DNA of 64,000 bases from Macrobrachium rosenbergii (GCF_040412425.1 NC_089792.1:23641358-23705357); one strand, 5' to 3'; shown: positions 1 to 13,550, numbered from the stretch's first letter. Numbers and translations are program-made. The notes: a model not told the origin generated them from the letters alone.

Positions 1-248
1 TAGGACCGTATGCCACCTTTAGTTTCAAACTTCTCTGATAGTTGTCTCCCAACAAACACTTGATCAGCACACTACCTTCCTTGTTTAAACCTACACTGTT
101 GTTCCCCTGCCAATCCTTGGGTCATCTGTCTTGAAATGAATCCTAAAAGCACCTTCTCTTGATATAATAAGTACTCTGTGCGCTTACAATATTTACAGTA
201 CCCTTTATCTCGGTGACCTTCACACACTTGATATGACACGCAAAAACA

Positions 249-250
<2 letters not shown>

Positions 251-337
<87 letters not shown>
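251..337. repeat. (TA)n-(TG)n compound microsatellite
   Basis: An uninterrupted TA run of about 73 bp passes directly into a short TG run. The open frames through it are Tyr-Ile repeats and are not believed. It lies within about 250 bp of otherwise unique DNA at the window start. Confidence 0.97.
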
Positions 338-563
338 AACACATGTATATATATATATCATTTCGTTTTCAATGCTTTGTAATTTAAATTCAGTTTGCAA
401 AACAGACGGAGTAGAGAATCAAGAAACTCTAAAAATGCTGAGTGTTGGCTGCCCAAGAGAGCCTTGAAAAAAACAAGAGAGAGAAACACACAAGGAAAAT
501 TGAATCACAAAATAACTGTGAACGGAAAGAAAACTTTCATGGCAGCACGCTCTACACAATGAC

Positions 564-564
<1 letters not shown>

Positions 565-637
<73 letters not shown>
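565..637. repeat. (GA)n microsatellite
   Basis: About 36 uninterrupted GA units. It sits 71 bp from a second GA tract, so the two may descend from one locus. Confidence 0.98.
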
Positions 638-639
<2 letters not shown>

Positions 640-705
640 CTTGGTATGTCTTCTCATTTCATTTTTTAAACCCAACAAGGAATGGACGATGAACAAAAAT
701 CTCCC

Positions 706-708
<3 letters not shown>

Positions 709-776
<68 letters not shown>
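709..776. repeat. (GA)n microsatellite
   Basis: About 34 GA units. The following DNA, 893-975, is also purine-rich (AGA and GGA steps), giving a long polypurine neighbourhood on the plus strand. Confidence 0.98.
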
Positions 777-778
<2 letters not shown>

Positions 779-1339
779 CTTCTATCGACAATAGATAGTC
801 AATATTCTTTCAGTGAGTTGAATTTAGGGTTTCAAGTACCAATAAAGATATTGACAGGTCGGGGAAAAATAAAACAATCGCGAGGACGTGGAACTGAAGA
901 GGAGGCAACAGAGAGGGAGAGGCGAAAGCCAAGACAGAGGAGAAGAAGAAGAAGAAGAAAAAGAAAGAAAAACAACCCGTTCTAATCGCAATTGATTTTT
1001 TCCCATCCATTTGTACCGTCTGCTGCTCTCCTCATTGGGTGCTGATCCCTTTTGCTTCGAATATTCCGGCCTTACGAGTTTTTGCTCTGCGCCGCGTTCT
1101 GTCCCAAGTATGACAAGTAACAGGGATCAAATATATGAAATACGGAGGCCCTGCGAAGCATTTGAAAGATTCAGAGAAATTACGCTCAGTCAGATTAACA
1201 TCACAATACCAAAGGCTGAAAACTTTACGATGCTCATTATAATGAATTAAAAAAAGGAAGAAAATAAGATTTTTTCCCCTCTTATAGGTCATCAGTCATC
1301 TCCCGTATACACTGGGGGAGGAGGGACAGGATCGACTCA

Positions 1340-1342
<3 letters not shown>
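777..1342. other. Unique stretch with a polypurine patch
   Basis: No gene seen. Positions 893-975 are almost all A and G with AGA triplets. The rest is ordinary AT-rich sequence with a few CpGs near 1010-1100; short frames on both strands lack any recognisable domain. Confidence 0.5.
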
Positions 1343-1343
<1 letters not shown>

Positions 1344-1397
<54 letters not shown>

Positions 1398-1438
1398 ACA
1401 CTCATATGTGGGTTCGAACACACTAACAAGAGAGCTAC

Positions 1439-1508
<70 letters not shown>
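1344..1508. repeat. Two (GA)n tracts split by ~45 bp
   Basis: GA runs at 1344-1395 and 1442-1508 flank a short unique spacer that itself contains GAGAG fragments. The Ser-Leu open frames on the minus strand are products of this repeat. Confidence 0.97.
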
Positions 1509-1512
<4 letters not shown>

Positions 1513-1632
1513 TGTATATGAGTGAAAGGTAGACTCTCACTCTGAAGGGTGAATAAGTAGGGGATGTAAGAGGTTAGAAGACTATATAAGTGGGGAGTAA
1601 GAGTGTGAGAGGTCAGAAGACACAATCACGTG

Positions 1633-1830
1633 GAGGAGGGGGATGGGAGAAGATACAGGAGGAGGAGGAGGAGGAGATGGAAGATGAAACTGAGGAGGAG
1701 GAGGGAGAAGACGATGAGAAGGCGGTGTGAAAGGGAAAGGAGGAAGTGGATGAAACGATGAAGAGGGGAGTGTGGATGAGGGAAAAGGAGAAGTAGAAGG
1801 AGGAGGAGGAGGAGGAGGAGGCAATGTCGA
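1633..1830. repeat. GGA/GAA-rich polypurine tract
   Basis: About 200 bp of near-continuous plus-strand purine built from GGA, GAA and GGGA steps, with purer (GGA)n at 1659-1675 and 1799-1823. The Pro/Leu-rich minus-strand frames are composition artefacts. Confidence 0.85.
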
Positions 1831-2297
1831 ATTAAGACATGAAAAATGAGGCATAAAAGCAGACACGGTTCAAGAGCCATAAAGAGATAAGAAAAAGGTC
1901 AGGGAAGAAAAGACAAAAGATAAAGGAAGAAGGACGAAAAGGGGTCTGAAGCTCTGGAAGGGGAGGAAAGAGGAAGTTGACAGGGAATATGTTGGTGAAA
2001 GAAAAAAAAAGGGAAAAATTTACGAAATGCATAGAAGGAGAATTAACGGAATCAATGTCCCAAGGAAAGAATACATATAAGACGATCGGAAGCTTTTGTA
2101 AATATGCATCAACAGCTATGAATGGAAGATATTAAATTTGAACATAGCAACGAAAAGATAATGACACCACTGACGGTTCAAATGCTACATCATCTTCATC
2201 ATCATAAGGCGAATGTATCAGCATCACTATCCTCCCCCCACCCCTTCGTAGGAGAGAGGAAGTTATGGGATGATGACAAAAAATACTAGGTGGCGTC

Positions 2298-2302
<5 letters not shown>
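1831..2302. other. Purine-biased unique stretch
   Basis: No gene seen. The plus strand remains A/G-biased to about 2040, as if the polypurine tract upstream had decayed outward. Confidence 0.45.
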
Positions 2303-2345
<43 letters not shown>

Positions 2346-2407
2346 GAGGAGGAGGAGGAGGAGGAGGAGGAGGAGGGAGGAGGAGGGAGGAGGAGGAGGA
2401 GGAGGAG
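2303..2407. repeat. (GA)n-(GGA)n compound microsatellite
   Basis: A GA run of about 38 bp changes abruptly into GGA triplets with GGGA interruptions. The junction suggests that one repeat seeded the other. Confidence 0.97.
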
Positions 2408-2591
2408 CAGCAGCATACGAAACGTCAATATTTCTGAGTAGTGTAAAGAGTCAGCGTGAGAGACTTTTTAAGAGTTTGTGAGAATTTTGGAAGAGTGAGA
2501 TTTCAGGGATCGTGTGAGCTTGGAGAACAATCAGATCGGTATGTGGGGTTGGAAGGAGGGGGAGAGGTAAGAGGTGTTGTTCTAAAGGCTA

Positions 2592-2597
<6 letters not shown>

Positions 2598-2649
<52 letters not shown>
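2598..2649. repeat. (GA)n microsatellite
   Basis: About 26 GA units, preceded by an imperfect GAGAAA lead-in. Confidence 0.97.
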
Positions 2650-2653
<4 letters not shown>

Positions 2654-2924
2654 ACATGACATTCATCAGACATTGTCCTGGCAGTAATGTACTGATCCCA
2701 GCTATAAGATGTAAACAGATAAACAGATATACGAAGTCGAGTGCGTATGAAGATCTGTCGCCTGAGGAAGCTAAGGAAATTTAACCAATGGTTTCTTTGA
2801 TAAAGTTTTCCAATATAAAATCTATATCAACCTGATATGCAATGAACTTGGCTAACTTCACAGCATGTCAAGTTTGTATAAGAAAACGTTACTTTGAGCG
2901 CCAGGACTCGTCATATGCCAAATA

Positions 2925-2927
<3 letters not shown>

Positions 2928-3019
<92 letters not shown>
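2928..3019. repeat. (TA)n microsatellite
   Basis: About 46 uninterrupted TA units, flanked on both sides by non-repetitive DNA. Confidence 0.98.
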
Positions 3020-3022
<3 letters not shown>

Positions 3023-5265
3023 GAAGTGGAAATTACTGTACTTTTTGTAGTTTGAAGGATCAAGTAATTCATTTTACAAATAATCGCAGCAAATGGAAGG
3101 CAAATAACTAAGCAGACTGGAACCCGTTGTACAAAAGTCAAATCATTAGTTACACTGATGTATCACTGCATAGATTTGCACCACAGCAGTGACCATTAAT
3201 CTGAAAACGACGGAATTACATTTCTGAATAAAATGAATCTTAGAACAAAATGTAAGAGACATCATAACACTCAACGAGTCCTTTAGAATATTTTTTCTTG
3301 TTTTGAAAACTGTCAGCTAGGATCAGTTAATGTAAATGAGGGGCATGGTCCGTTATCCAGAGTTTATCGATTCAAAAGGGTCTAAGAAGCAGTACTCATT
3401 TTTTCTTGACTGTTTCATTCATGGAAGTTGATTCATTCAGTGTTTAACCGAGGGCTCTGTTTTTGTTGTACTCCCTGGGACTACATCTGGCCCTTTCCTA
3501 TCTCCTGATGCCTGCCATTAGTTCTTCTACCAATCCATCATCGTTGATTAACAGACAGCGTACTGCTCCCTTCACTGTCATCATTCTTCTTACCATCTCG
3601 ACCCTTCGTGGGGCTACTTTCTAAATCCCGTCGCAGTCTGCGTCACAGTTCAGAAATATCGGGCGAAGACGTACCCCATGGCCTGGAAACACAGATTCTG
3701 GAACCAACTGCGGACCAAGTCAGGCATTCATTTAATTGTAACTTAAAGCCCACTTTTCTGAAGATGGTTATAAGATGCAAACGTAGAGTCTCTTTCATAA
3801 GTTTCGCATACAAAACACCCGTTGTAATTACGGTACTTTTATTCTGCCTTCTATAAGGTAAGTTCTTAAATATATAACATATGAAAAGATTAAATAAATG
3901 ATACTGTTCCGACTAATGTCTCTATACGGTCATTATCCAAAGGACTTGTATACAATATAAGGAATTTATATTGCTTATATACACTAAGATGAAAACACAG
4001 AAGCTACAAACATGCAAACATTTAAAAAAGGCCGCTTAGACTCTCGAGGAGGAGCAGAGTTCATTTGACAGAGGGAGAGTGTGCTATTCACAAACCTGGT
4101 CTGCGTTACTACTTACTGGAAAATTACAAACTTATCGTTTTGTTGTTCTTTGGACCAGACTTAACTACTCTCTAAAATCGCCTGATTCTACCTATTGTCT
4201 ATGAATTTGATGGACAATTTTCATACATTTCAAGGCTGGTACTTATAGTCTTATACTTATTTTCTATAAACCCAGACCTCCATATATTTTATTCTATCAA
4301 GTTATCAAAAAAGATAAAATTTTACCCAATGTCCAATTATCATCTCTACAATAAACAAAGATTGCACTCTTATCCTATGAACATCTTGTACATATCTTCC
4401 CATCGTTCAGTTCTCCTTTCCACTGATCTGCAAGTTTGACGAACAAAGAATGAAATAAATTATTTGTGATTTGATATAACATCCTTCAGTACTGTCAGGA
4501 GATTTCTTAACTAGTACTTTTTATACAGTATTGGTTTTTCTTAAAGGCCACATTAACATTCAAGGGATTATTAGTTATTACAACATGGCAGCATAGGTAA
4601 GCTTTTTGTTATGAGTTACTTTGTTGTTAGTACCATACAAAGTCTTTTCTAACGTCGCAACACATCGTCTAATAAATGTAAGGATATGTGAATTTCCTTT
4701 GATTGAACAGCTGTAAATGTTAAAAGCTATTCATTCAACAACAGTGAAGTTTTAAGTTTAAACTGAATATTCAAGCATTAATTTAACTAAGGCAAAAAGA
4801 AATATAACCGAGTCTAGTTCTATAGAAAAAAAATAGTGATAGGAATATAAATATTAGTTCAGGAATGTTTAAACCTGATGGATTTATCTGAAATGAAATA
4901 TGTAAAATGTACAGATTTTAAGGCGTGTTGTTCAGTCTGGACCGAAGGACAACGAAACGATACGCTTCTTATTTTCCCCGGGGAAGTGATCCACATCAGG
5001 TGTCCTGCGGAAACAAGATTTATGAATAGCACACCCTCTTCCTGTCCAATAAGTTCTCGTTCCTTCTCGTGGGGTAAAAGACTTTTTTTTTTGTATGTAC
5101 GTATCCGCCACTGTGATTTCATCCACGCACGTATATAATATAAATTTTATCTACTATGTAAAAGCCCTTTGGAAAATTTTTTACCATACGAAACTGGTGA
5201 GGATCATATCTTCCGTTTCATTTTCCATGACTGTTTCTTGCACTTAAACTTCAACTGTTTAAGTA

Positions 5266-5269
<4 letters not shown>
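3020..5269. other. Unique sequence, no gene recognised
   Basis: About 2.2 kb of AT-rich unique DNA. Open frames up to 87 codons occur on both strands around 4860-5138, but they overlap antisense, have no recognisable motif and lack clear splice context. I see no mobile-element end or tandem repeat here. Confidence 0.5.
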
Positions 5270-5333
<64 letters not shown>

Positions 5334-5349
5334 GTATATTTATTTATGT

Positions 5350-5405
<56 letters not shown>
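5270..5405. repeat. Paired (TA)n microsatellites
   Basis: TA runs at about 5270-5330 and 5353-5405 are separated by a degenerate ATGTATATTTATTTATG spacer. They lie immediately upstream of the hairpin repeat at 5436-5509. Confidence 0.96.
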
Positions 5406-5408
<3 letters not shown>

Positions 5409-5435
5409 TATAATCACTTTTTACGTGATTCACTT

Positions 5436-5504
5436 ATCACACATTACCACGGGTGAAAAATAAAGAGGTCATACACCTGTCTCTTATTTTTAACCTCTGG
5501 TAAT

Positions 5505-5509
<5 letters not shown>
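5436..5509. repeat. Inverted repeat made of two interspersed-repeat ends
   Basis: The left arm at 5436-5469 begins ATCACACATTACCAC. The right arm at 5475-5509 ends GGTAATGTGAT. They are imperfect reverse complements across a loop of about 5 nt. The same arm sequence recurs at 12061-12099 next to another (TA)n, so this looks like two head-to-head termini of one interspersed repeat family. The outer right end runs straight into (TA)n. The family is not identified. Confidence 0.7.

Positions 5510-5561
<52 letters not shown>
5508..5561. repeat. (TA)n microsatellite
   Basis: About 27 TA units beginning exactly where the hairpin repeat ends (GTGATATATA). Confidence 0.97.
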
Positions 5562-5565
<4 letters not shown>

Positions 5566-6080
5566 GCAAAAGCTACTATCCTAACTGATCTCATTTGCTA
5601 AGGCATCTTTGAAGTGGACTGGTATAAAACAAAATAAATGTGCAACATGCATCTTGAGGAAGTTCATAGTAAAAAAGTGATCATCAAACAGTAAAACCTG
5701 TTAAGAGCAGAAAGGGTTGAAGTACTCCTTTCTCACACGACACAGGCAGAGGGCGGGTCTGTCACCAACTAGTCTTACTTCCGAGGAACAGCCAAGCCTT
5801 CCTCATGGGTTACCGCTGAATTGACTGGCATCGCGTTTTGTTGTTATCTGAACCAGGCAAACTGCATTACTTAAAATCTGTACTCTTTACATATTTCTTT
5901 TGAAATAAATGGATGTGGATTATACATTCTTATGCTGATATTCGTACTTTTGTATAAAATAATGCAAAAATGCTAGAATTAAACCAGCTGTTGAGCGCCT
6001 GTTGAATTAGTAGGTAGACTGCTACCTCTAACATGAAGTTTTACGGCGCTATGACACCCATATATATGTATATATGTATG
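5562..6080. other. Unique sequence, no gene recognised
   Basis: No long frame and no repeat. A small CpG-containing patch lies near 5750-5840. Nothing supports a gene. Confidence 0.45.
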
Positions 6081-6082
6081 TA

Positions 6083-6113
6083 TACAAACACGCACACATA
6101 CACACGCACACGC

Positions 6114-6162
<49 letters not shown>
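6083..6162. repeat. (CA)n-(TA)n compound microsatellite
   Basis: An imperfect CA tract with CACGCACA interruptions ends in about 14 bp of TA. It is one of the few CA-dominated tracts in the window. Confidence 0.93.
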
Positions 6163-6329
6163 GGCTTTCGTCGTGGTTCGTACGATTCCAATTCATTTAT
6201 CACTTATATAAATTCCCCTTCGGCTACAATTCTCCAACGGAGATATACTGAGGTAGTGTGAATTTCGATATTAAGCGACATTTGTAGTTTCATGATTGTA
6301 TATAAATCATGGTGTGATCAAAATTTATA

Positions 6330-6334
<5 letters not shown>

Positions 6335-6399
<65 letters not shown>

Positions 6400-6400
6400 T
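6335..6400. repeat. (TA)n microsatellite
   Basis: About 33 TA units with degenerate TTTATAT lead-in. Confidence 0.97.
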
Positions 6401-6603
6401 CATGTGTGTACGTATATAAACTGAAGAAAATTTTACAGTCGTTTTAAAAAAGTGTCAATCATAAAAAAGTTTCAATCGCAAATTATATAAAAGACTTTCT
6501 TTATTGTAAACCGTTCGTCCATCTTTTGCGGATTTGGCCTCTAAAATATTCTAGTGAAGAAACCTTACGATGGACGACAGCTTCCAAAAAAGCATTTCCG
6601 GTA

Positions 6604-6604
6604 G

Positions 6605-6696
<92 letters not shown>

Positions 6697-6720
6697 TGTA
6701 TATATACACACACGCGCACA
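6604..6720. repeat. (TA)n with short CA tail
   Basis: TA run at 6604-6694, then CTGTATATA and a CACACGCGCACACG tail. Tyr-Ile frames on both strands here are spurious. Confidence 0.96.
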
Positions 6721-7042
6721 CGCCACGCAAATCCACAAATAACACGGAGGGAACAAGGACGGTTCAGAGTGTACAATAACCCAAGGAGGAAAAGCATTAT
6801 GCAAGAATAATTTAATTTAAGCTAAAAGATGAGAAATGACACAGCAAGGAGGATCTCGTCCCATTTTACACTCAGCCCTTAAACTAAAGGGAAAGTAAGG
6901 GAACGGGGACAGGGAAGGGAAAGGTTGAAAGGTAAGGGGGAATGAGAAATAGGAAAGGGAAGGGTTAGGCAAGAAGGATAATTTCAGGGTAGTCTCATGA
7001 CCCGGTTGGTTGACGATTATTGATTACCTCTTGACAATTAAA
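6721..7042. other. Unique stretch with polypurine block
   Basis: No gene seen. Positions 6885-6985 form an A/G-only-biased block with several GGG runs (GGGGACAGGGAAGGGAAAGG), able in principle to form a quadruplex or triplex. Confidence 0.5.
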
Positions 7043-7075
7043 CTCTCTCTCTCTCTCTCTCTCTCTCTCATTGTT

Positions 7076-7160
<85 letters not shown>
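7043..7160. repeat. (CT)n microsatellite, interrupted
   Basis: CT units at 7043-7069 and about 7080-7160, separated by ATTGTTCCTT. It is one of the longest CT tracts in the window. Confidence 0.97.
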
Positions 7161-7165
<5 letters not shown>

Positions 7166-8475
7166 TACCATCACATCTAATTTAGTACATTTTACAAAAG
7201 AAAAAGAAGACGTAGCTTAATAGTTACTACAGGCCATCTACAAGGTGCAATTTGTTTATTTAATTCGTTTCCCTGTTCACAGTTTAGTCAATAAAAACGA
7301 AGAGGCTGCAAAAAATTATTATTTGATATTGGAAACGGTTCATAAACACAAAACCAAGATATTCTGTCATTAACATGAATGCCTTGGCGAGCGTTATTAA
7401 ATTCTGACGGAGTTTTGTTCTCAAGCAAACTCGTCAAGATCTTATGACGACATCAGAAGTAATAAATGCTACTATTCCTTCATGGACGAAGCGCAGAGAT
7501 GCACAAATGTCATTATGGACAGAATTTGAGCAATTATTCCAACTTCGAAGATCATCAATGTTGGAAGGTTTAAAAAACCATACTATCAGCAAAGCAGCTG
7601 TCGATACTGATGTGGTGATGATGAAGAAACTTAGTTTATATACAAAACCAAGAGGCGCAACAATTTCGACATAAACAATAACAAAAACGTTTCTTGGCCT
7701 ACATTCACAGCAATGAAACCATGACTGCGATGAGGATGAAGATGAAAAGTAATAGTATTAGGGCATGCACAGAGAAAGCAACAACAACAATAACATCAAA
7801 ACCCATTGGCCTTCAACCCAAAGATCACTCTCCTCCAGTCTAATGTCATCCAAAGGGTATACAAATATTAATGAAGAAATTCGTGAATCAAAACATTTCG
7901 AGATGCCAAGAAGCGTAAAGCAGCATTCAAGTCCTAGAGCAGATGAGAAAAGAAGTCGATAAAATGCCTGTTAACAGAGAATATGTCACCTCCCTCTTTT
8001 GCAAATGATGCCACAGAAAGACGACTTGGATCTTATTTTCCTTTTCAATCACCGACCCATCCCTTCACAATCGCACGGAAAGGGCTTTTAGGTGAGAGGC
8101 TTACTGTCCTCCATTAGTTGGGCAACGCCATTTATTTGAGGGTAAACGGGAACTGAAAATACAAAAGATCACATAGCAATGACTGACATTATTTTCAACA
8201 TAAAAAATCACCCCTGTTTCAGAGGATGCTAACATTTTAGCCCGGATATCTTTCAAAACTTTTTTCCCACACCACTTTCTTAAGTTTTCAGGCCAAGGAT
8301 ATATAGGAAATTTCAACAGATTTCTAGACAGCACTCCATTTTGAATAATCTACTGAAAGTAGGAATGATTTTAGAATCGAATTCACTCTTGTTGAATTAA
8401 TTAGAATAACCTTCCTTTATTAGAAGGTTAATAATCATCAGTTTCCTTATGTTTTCGTAGTAATGCAATCTATTG
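7161..8475. other. Unique sequence, no gene recognised
   Basis: Frames of 76 codons (7444-7674, plus) and 77 codons (8101-8334, minus) are present, but neither has a recognisable motif. I see no tandem or inverted repeat of note. Confidence 0.45.
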
Positions 8476-8489
8476 TGTTGTGTATGTCT

Positions 8490-8567
8490 GTATATACGTA
8501 TATGTATATATATGTATATACATACATTATATATATATGCATACATATATATGTAATACACTCACAT

Positions 8568-8647
<80 letters not shown>
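8490..8647. repeat. AT-rich lead and (TA)n microsatellite
   Basis: A degenerate TATATGTATA/ACATAC lead at 8490-8570 precedes a pure TA run at 8571-8647. Confidence 0.95.
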
Positions 8648-8651
<4 letters not shown>

Positions 8652-9029
8652 GACAACATTCAATTGATCAATCTGGCATAACACGAACAGAATTCCACTA
8701 CCACTCAGGAATTTTGCGGATAGAGTTCTGCCACAAATCCCGATCAGAATACAATACTACTGGAATTCGGCTGACATTATAATGCAGAAAACAATCAAAC
8801 TATCAACCAAGCAATTTTTAGAAAAATTAAGTAATATACAAAACTATTCGTATGAAATCAAGCGATCAACTGAGGAACATACGAACAAAATTCGAGCTCA
8901 GTTTATCCAACAATCAGGGAATATATAAAGGTATATAAACACGATAAGCAAAGAACCAGAAATTATAAGACATTATCCCCCATCTGGAAATACTTTGAAA
9001 ATAAACGATCTCGCTTGCTATTCACTTAT

Positions 9030-9130
9030 AACCCCGTGGTACAGATGTTAAGGGCGTCGCTGCACGGATGGTTAATGCATTCAAGTTAAGTCTTGCATCT
9101 GCAGCGATGTATGGATTCTTCAACCTTGAA
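9030..9130 (+). repeat. Possible degenerate tRNA-derived SINE head
   Basis: CCGTGGTACAGATGTTAAGG resembles a tRNA D-arm (A box). TTCAAGTTAAGTCTTGC downstream resembles a B box with a 3-nt insertion. The spacing is tRNA-like, but both boxes carry changes, so it cannot be a tRNA gene. Chance similarity is possible. Confidence 0.3.
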
Positions 9131-9287
9131 GGACATATACAGTATATATAATTCAAAGACTAACTTTTGACATACTAGGAAAAATGAATGTCAAATCCAT
9201 ATGTCAAATCAATAACACCAGAGTTCAAGTTCTACGATGCATATTTTATCATTATTCATCCGCATTCCATACTATTTTTAAATCACG

Positions 9288-9290
<3 letters not shown>

Positions 9291-9351
<61 letters not shown>
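9291..9351. repeat. (GA)n microsatellite
   Basis: About 30 GA units, with unique DNA on both sides. Confidence 0.97.
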
Positions 9352-9353
<2 letters not shown>

Positions 9354-11308
9354 TCATACATAAGTGTTACAAAATCAATTTAATTTTTACCATTGTCAAG
9401 CTATTTGTGGTTTAAAAACTTTTAGGACTTTCGGGAAGACTTCCAGAAAAACAAAATAATGACAATGTAGGGGTTTCTTAACAGAGATTTATGGTAATCA
9501 GATGGCACAAGATAGGCTGTGTAAGATTAATTTCCACGTCTTTTAATGATGTTAGGACGGCACATTTAAAACCCCGTGGATCCATGAAAAACAAAGCACG
9601 ATGGAAATAAGAATGGAGCATTTTCCCCAGAAAATAAAAAGAATGTGGGAAATATGACCGATTTCCAGTCAACGCCGCCAAGGACGTGGTACGAAGGGAA
9701 AACCATGGTAGTCAAATGTAAAAAGTATGTACCGGGTTTCTTCAGTGGAATATACTTTAAATCAAGAGTAACATATAATATCTTACAAAGATAGATAAGA
9801 CTACATTGGCAAATGACTGGGGGAAGTTGTACAGACAGCAGAAGACCGTTAACACTTCAAAGTGACTTATCACCTAATTGTAAGCAAGTTGGATCATAAC
9901 CTATAAAACACTTATGAATAGGATAACAAAGAGAAGATGATAACACTATTGTTCGTCGTGATAGAGATGTATTCGACGTGGAGCACTGCTGCATTAGACT
10001 GTATTATTGACGGGCATTCTCATTATCAAACAAAAACGGAATTAATTACTGGGCGAGGCTTGAGCTTTGCACAGGTTTCCACTTCCTCAAAACCGACGAA
10101 GACATCCACTGAACTTACGTGAAATCGATTTCGTGCTTGGAAGCGGAGGGAGACTTCACAAGCACAAATATCGGAGTACAATAAGTTCTCATTAGTCTTT
10201 AGAATGACGAAAACTACTTTACCCTTGATTGCTAAATGCGTCAGGGGGTATCCAAAAAAGGACAAATATGTTTTAAGAGTTACAGATTATTATCAAGATA
10301 CAGTTATTGGTCGCCTTTAGAATTACACTTGATGGAATGCTGCTAAAAATAAAAAGTGACTGACAATTCAAATTTCGCCACACGTGACTCAATTTAAAAT
10401 AGTACCAAGTAGTCGATAGTCAGTGGTGGGTCACATCTATGGTGTGAAGAAGTTATGGCACTAGCAATCAAACTAAATAACCTTCCCGAGGAAATCTGTG
10501 CCAATTACGACCTCGCTTCACCAAAACGGAAATAACTCACAACATGTCGTCGGTGTCGCGAGCGCACACGGAAAAAAAAAGTTTCAAATCAATGAGGAAA
10601 GCTGCTTTGGGAGTTTCAGTGTAAACACTTTCAAAGGATTACTCAGCAGAGCAATGCCAATTTCCCTCACCTATTGTCACCTAACGAGAATGGTGAACAC
10701 CACAAAATAAACTTGTTATTGTCGTGGTTGATATGGTGAGGGATTTATTCGACTGGGTTAAACATTATTTGGATGATAGACGGGTTCATTTCCTACTATG
10801 AGAATGCCTAACGGAACTGTGAGATTGATAAGAAGAAATGTTGAGGAGGTTGAGACAAATTCATGAACAATTACACAACACGCTCTTGCCCGCGGTGTGC
10901 ATAATAAATTAATATAATCACAGGAATATTTGACGTGAAATATTCTTCGTTTGCGCGAGAAATAATATCATATTACATAACATCAACTGACATACACTTC
11001 AATCACCTGCGGTATGAATACGTAACTCCAGTGAGTTCTGTGATGATACAAATACCGAAATAAAAAGAAAACAGTTCCAATTATGGAAAAGAGGTAAGAG
11101 AATGGGAAGGTCTTAGAGAATATCTTCGACCTTAAACCTTCATCCTCATTAAACAGAACATGAGTGTTTAAGCCCTCAAATATTCATGAGGATTGTCTCC
11201 CTCGTCTTATTGCCATTCGTAATTAGAAATAATATTCTATGTCATGGATACATTCGTGCTCGATGAAAATTACACCTTAACTTGGGATTAACAGAGTGAA
11301 TACGATCA

Positions 11309-11311
<3 letters not shown>
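9352..11311. other. Unique sequence, no gene recognised
   Basis: Nearly 2 kb without a microsatellite, unusual for this window. Frames of 60-80 codons at 9478-9681 (minus), 10026-10265 (minus) and 10498-10710 (plus) carry no recognisable domain. The low repeat load makes it a fair place to test for expressed exons. Confidence 0.45.
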
Positions 11312-12058
<747 letters not shown>

Positions 12059-12290
12059 TATATCACACATTACCACAGTTGGAAAAATAGAGACAGGTAC
12101 CACAGGTTTCGACTTTATTTCCAAGCCATTGACGAAGGGCTGATACAGATATAAGAAGTCACAAATATATATTACTACAGGAACAGTACTGACGAACATA
12201 CACAACCGTTACAGACTACATATCCACACCACAGGCCGGTCGAGGTAGGAGTGGCCTTCAAAACTCATTTGGCTAAAAATCACAATAATC
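12059..12290 (+). mobile_element. Interspersed repeat copy lodged between two (TA)n tracts
   Basis: Begins ATCACACATTACCAC and shares about 38 bp with both arms of the hairpin at 5436-5509. It continues GGTTTCGACTTTATTTCC, then CCATTGACGAAGGGCTGATA, and ends at about 12290 where another TA tract starts. Three related copies with a common terminus indicate a dispersed element. The segment resembles non-coding ends of retroelements seen in invertebrates, possibly Penelope-like, but I cannot confirm the family from sequence alone. It carries no coding frame. Confidence 0.6.
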
Positions 12291-12291
12291 A

Positions 12292-12298
12292 TATATAT

Positions 12299-12343
<45 letters not shown>
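12292..12343. repeat. (TA)n microsatellite
   Basis: Imperfect TA run with one AATA interruption, marking the far edge of the element at 12059-12290. Confidence 0.95.
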
Positions 12344-12345
<2 letters not shown>

Positions 12346-12950
12346 CAAAAGGACATTTAACATTTATGCTGATAATGACAAATGGCAGTGATGATGATCA
12401 TGACGAAGACTAAGGAACGCCATCAAAACAGTTACAACTGTCCTCCCTCTCCAGCTGGGCAAAAACGAACCACTTAATGAGCGCAAGAGATCAGGAACTT
12501 CGTTCAAAACAGAATCATCATTTGCCTGAAGAGCCCCATGAATGGGCGAGGTGAGAAAAATCAACGAAAATGAGAAAAGAATGAGGACACTGGAAGGGAT
12601 CTAAATGACCTTTAAAGACCAAAGACGACTTCCGTGAATGAGGTCTGCTTGTTTGTAAAGAAATAGTCACATGAATGAGTCAAGATATATACAAACATGT
12701 GAATGCGTACACTGACGATATGTTTCTTCGGCTGTTTACTTAATAAGGCCAGTAATATTTGTGAAACAACCAGAGTAAACTGTGTGCGTAAACGACATAT
12801 GACATGGACAGAAAACGAGGAAACTGTAAACCAATCTATAAGACATCTTTCCCATACAACCATTTCAATCACAAGTCGTCATGTTAACACCAGTTACATA
12901 AACTGAAGACGTATTACCCACTAAATTCTCTCTCTCTTTTCTCTCTCACA
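12344..12950. other. Unique sequence, no gene recognised
   Basis: Overlapping antisense frames of 67-86 codons (12612-12906) have no recognisable motif. No repeat seen. Confidence 0.45.
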
Positions 12951-12952
12951 CA

Positions 12953-13264
<312 letters not shown>

Positions 13265-13322
13265 GTATGTGAAAAGGTGTGTGCGTATTTCAGCGTTCAG
13301 GGGTTGATGGGAAAAGGGATTA

Positions 13323-13550
13323 GGGCTGTCATAATTCAGTGGCAGATCAGTGTACTCGAATTAGGAAGGTCCTTAGTTAGATCCCTGCCGCAGTCGACCC
13401 CACTGTGAATGGGTACCAGCGTCCGCTAGGCCCAAAAAAAGGGCATAAGGCCAGCAACCTACTTCCTAGATACTTCTTATGAGGAGGAAGGCTCTACTCT
13501 TTTGGCCGACTCCTTATAAAGGAGAAAGCTGCGTAAGGCGAAAAAAGTAA
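13323..13550 (+). mobile_element. Probable tRNA-derived SINE
   Basis: The head is tRNA-like. TAATTCAGTGG at 13332-13342 matches an A box (compare TAGCTCAGTGG). TCGAATTAGGAAGGTCC fills the anticodon-arm position. AGTTAGATCCCTG at 13374-13386 is a degraded B box (compare GGTTCGATCCC). A unique body follows with GTGAATGGGTACCAGC, and the 3' end is A-rich. The B-box changes argue against a working tRNA and for an old SINE copy. Family not assigned. Confidence 0.6.

Noticed and set aside
6885..6985. Telomere-like repeat because of GGGTTAGG within a purine tract.
   Set aside because: Only a single occurrence; no tandem TTAGG array.
12085..12140. Hammerhead-ribozyme-like pieces on the minus strand of the 12.06-kb element (GTCGAAACC, short GGT/ACC stem, GUA cleavage-like site, possible GGCTT/AAGTC stem).
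   Set aside because: The CUGANGA core box is absent next to the putative stem II and no stem I pairing is found. An Infernal search with the hammerhead models would settle it.
13323..13400. Functional tRNA gene.
   Set aside because: The B box has lost its conserved TTCGA core and the acceptor stem does not pair; a SINE head fits better.
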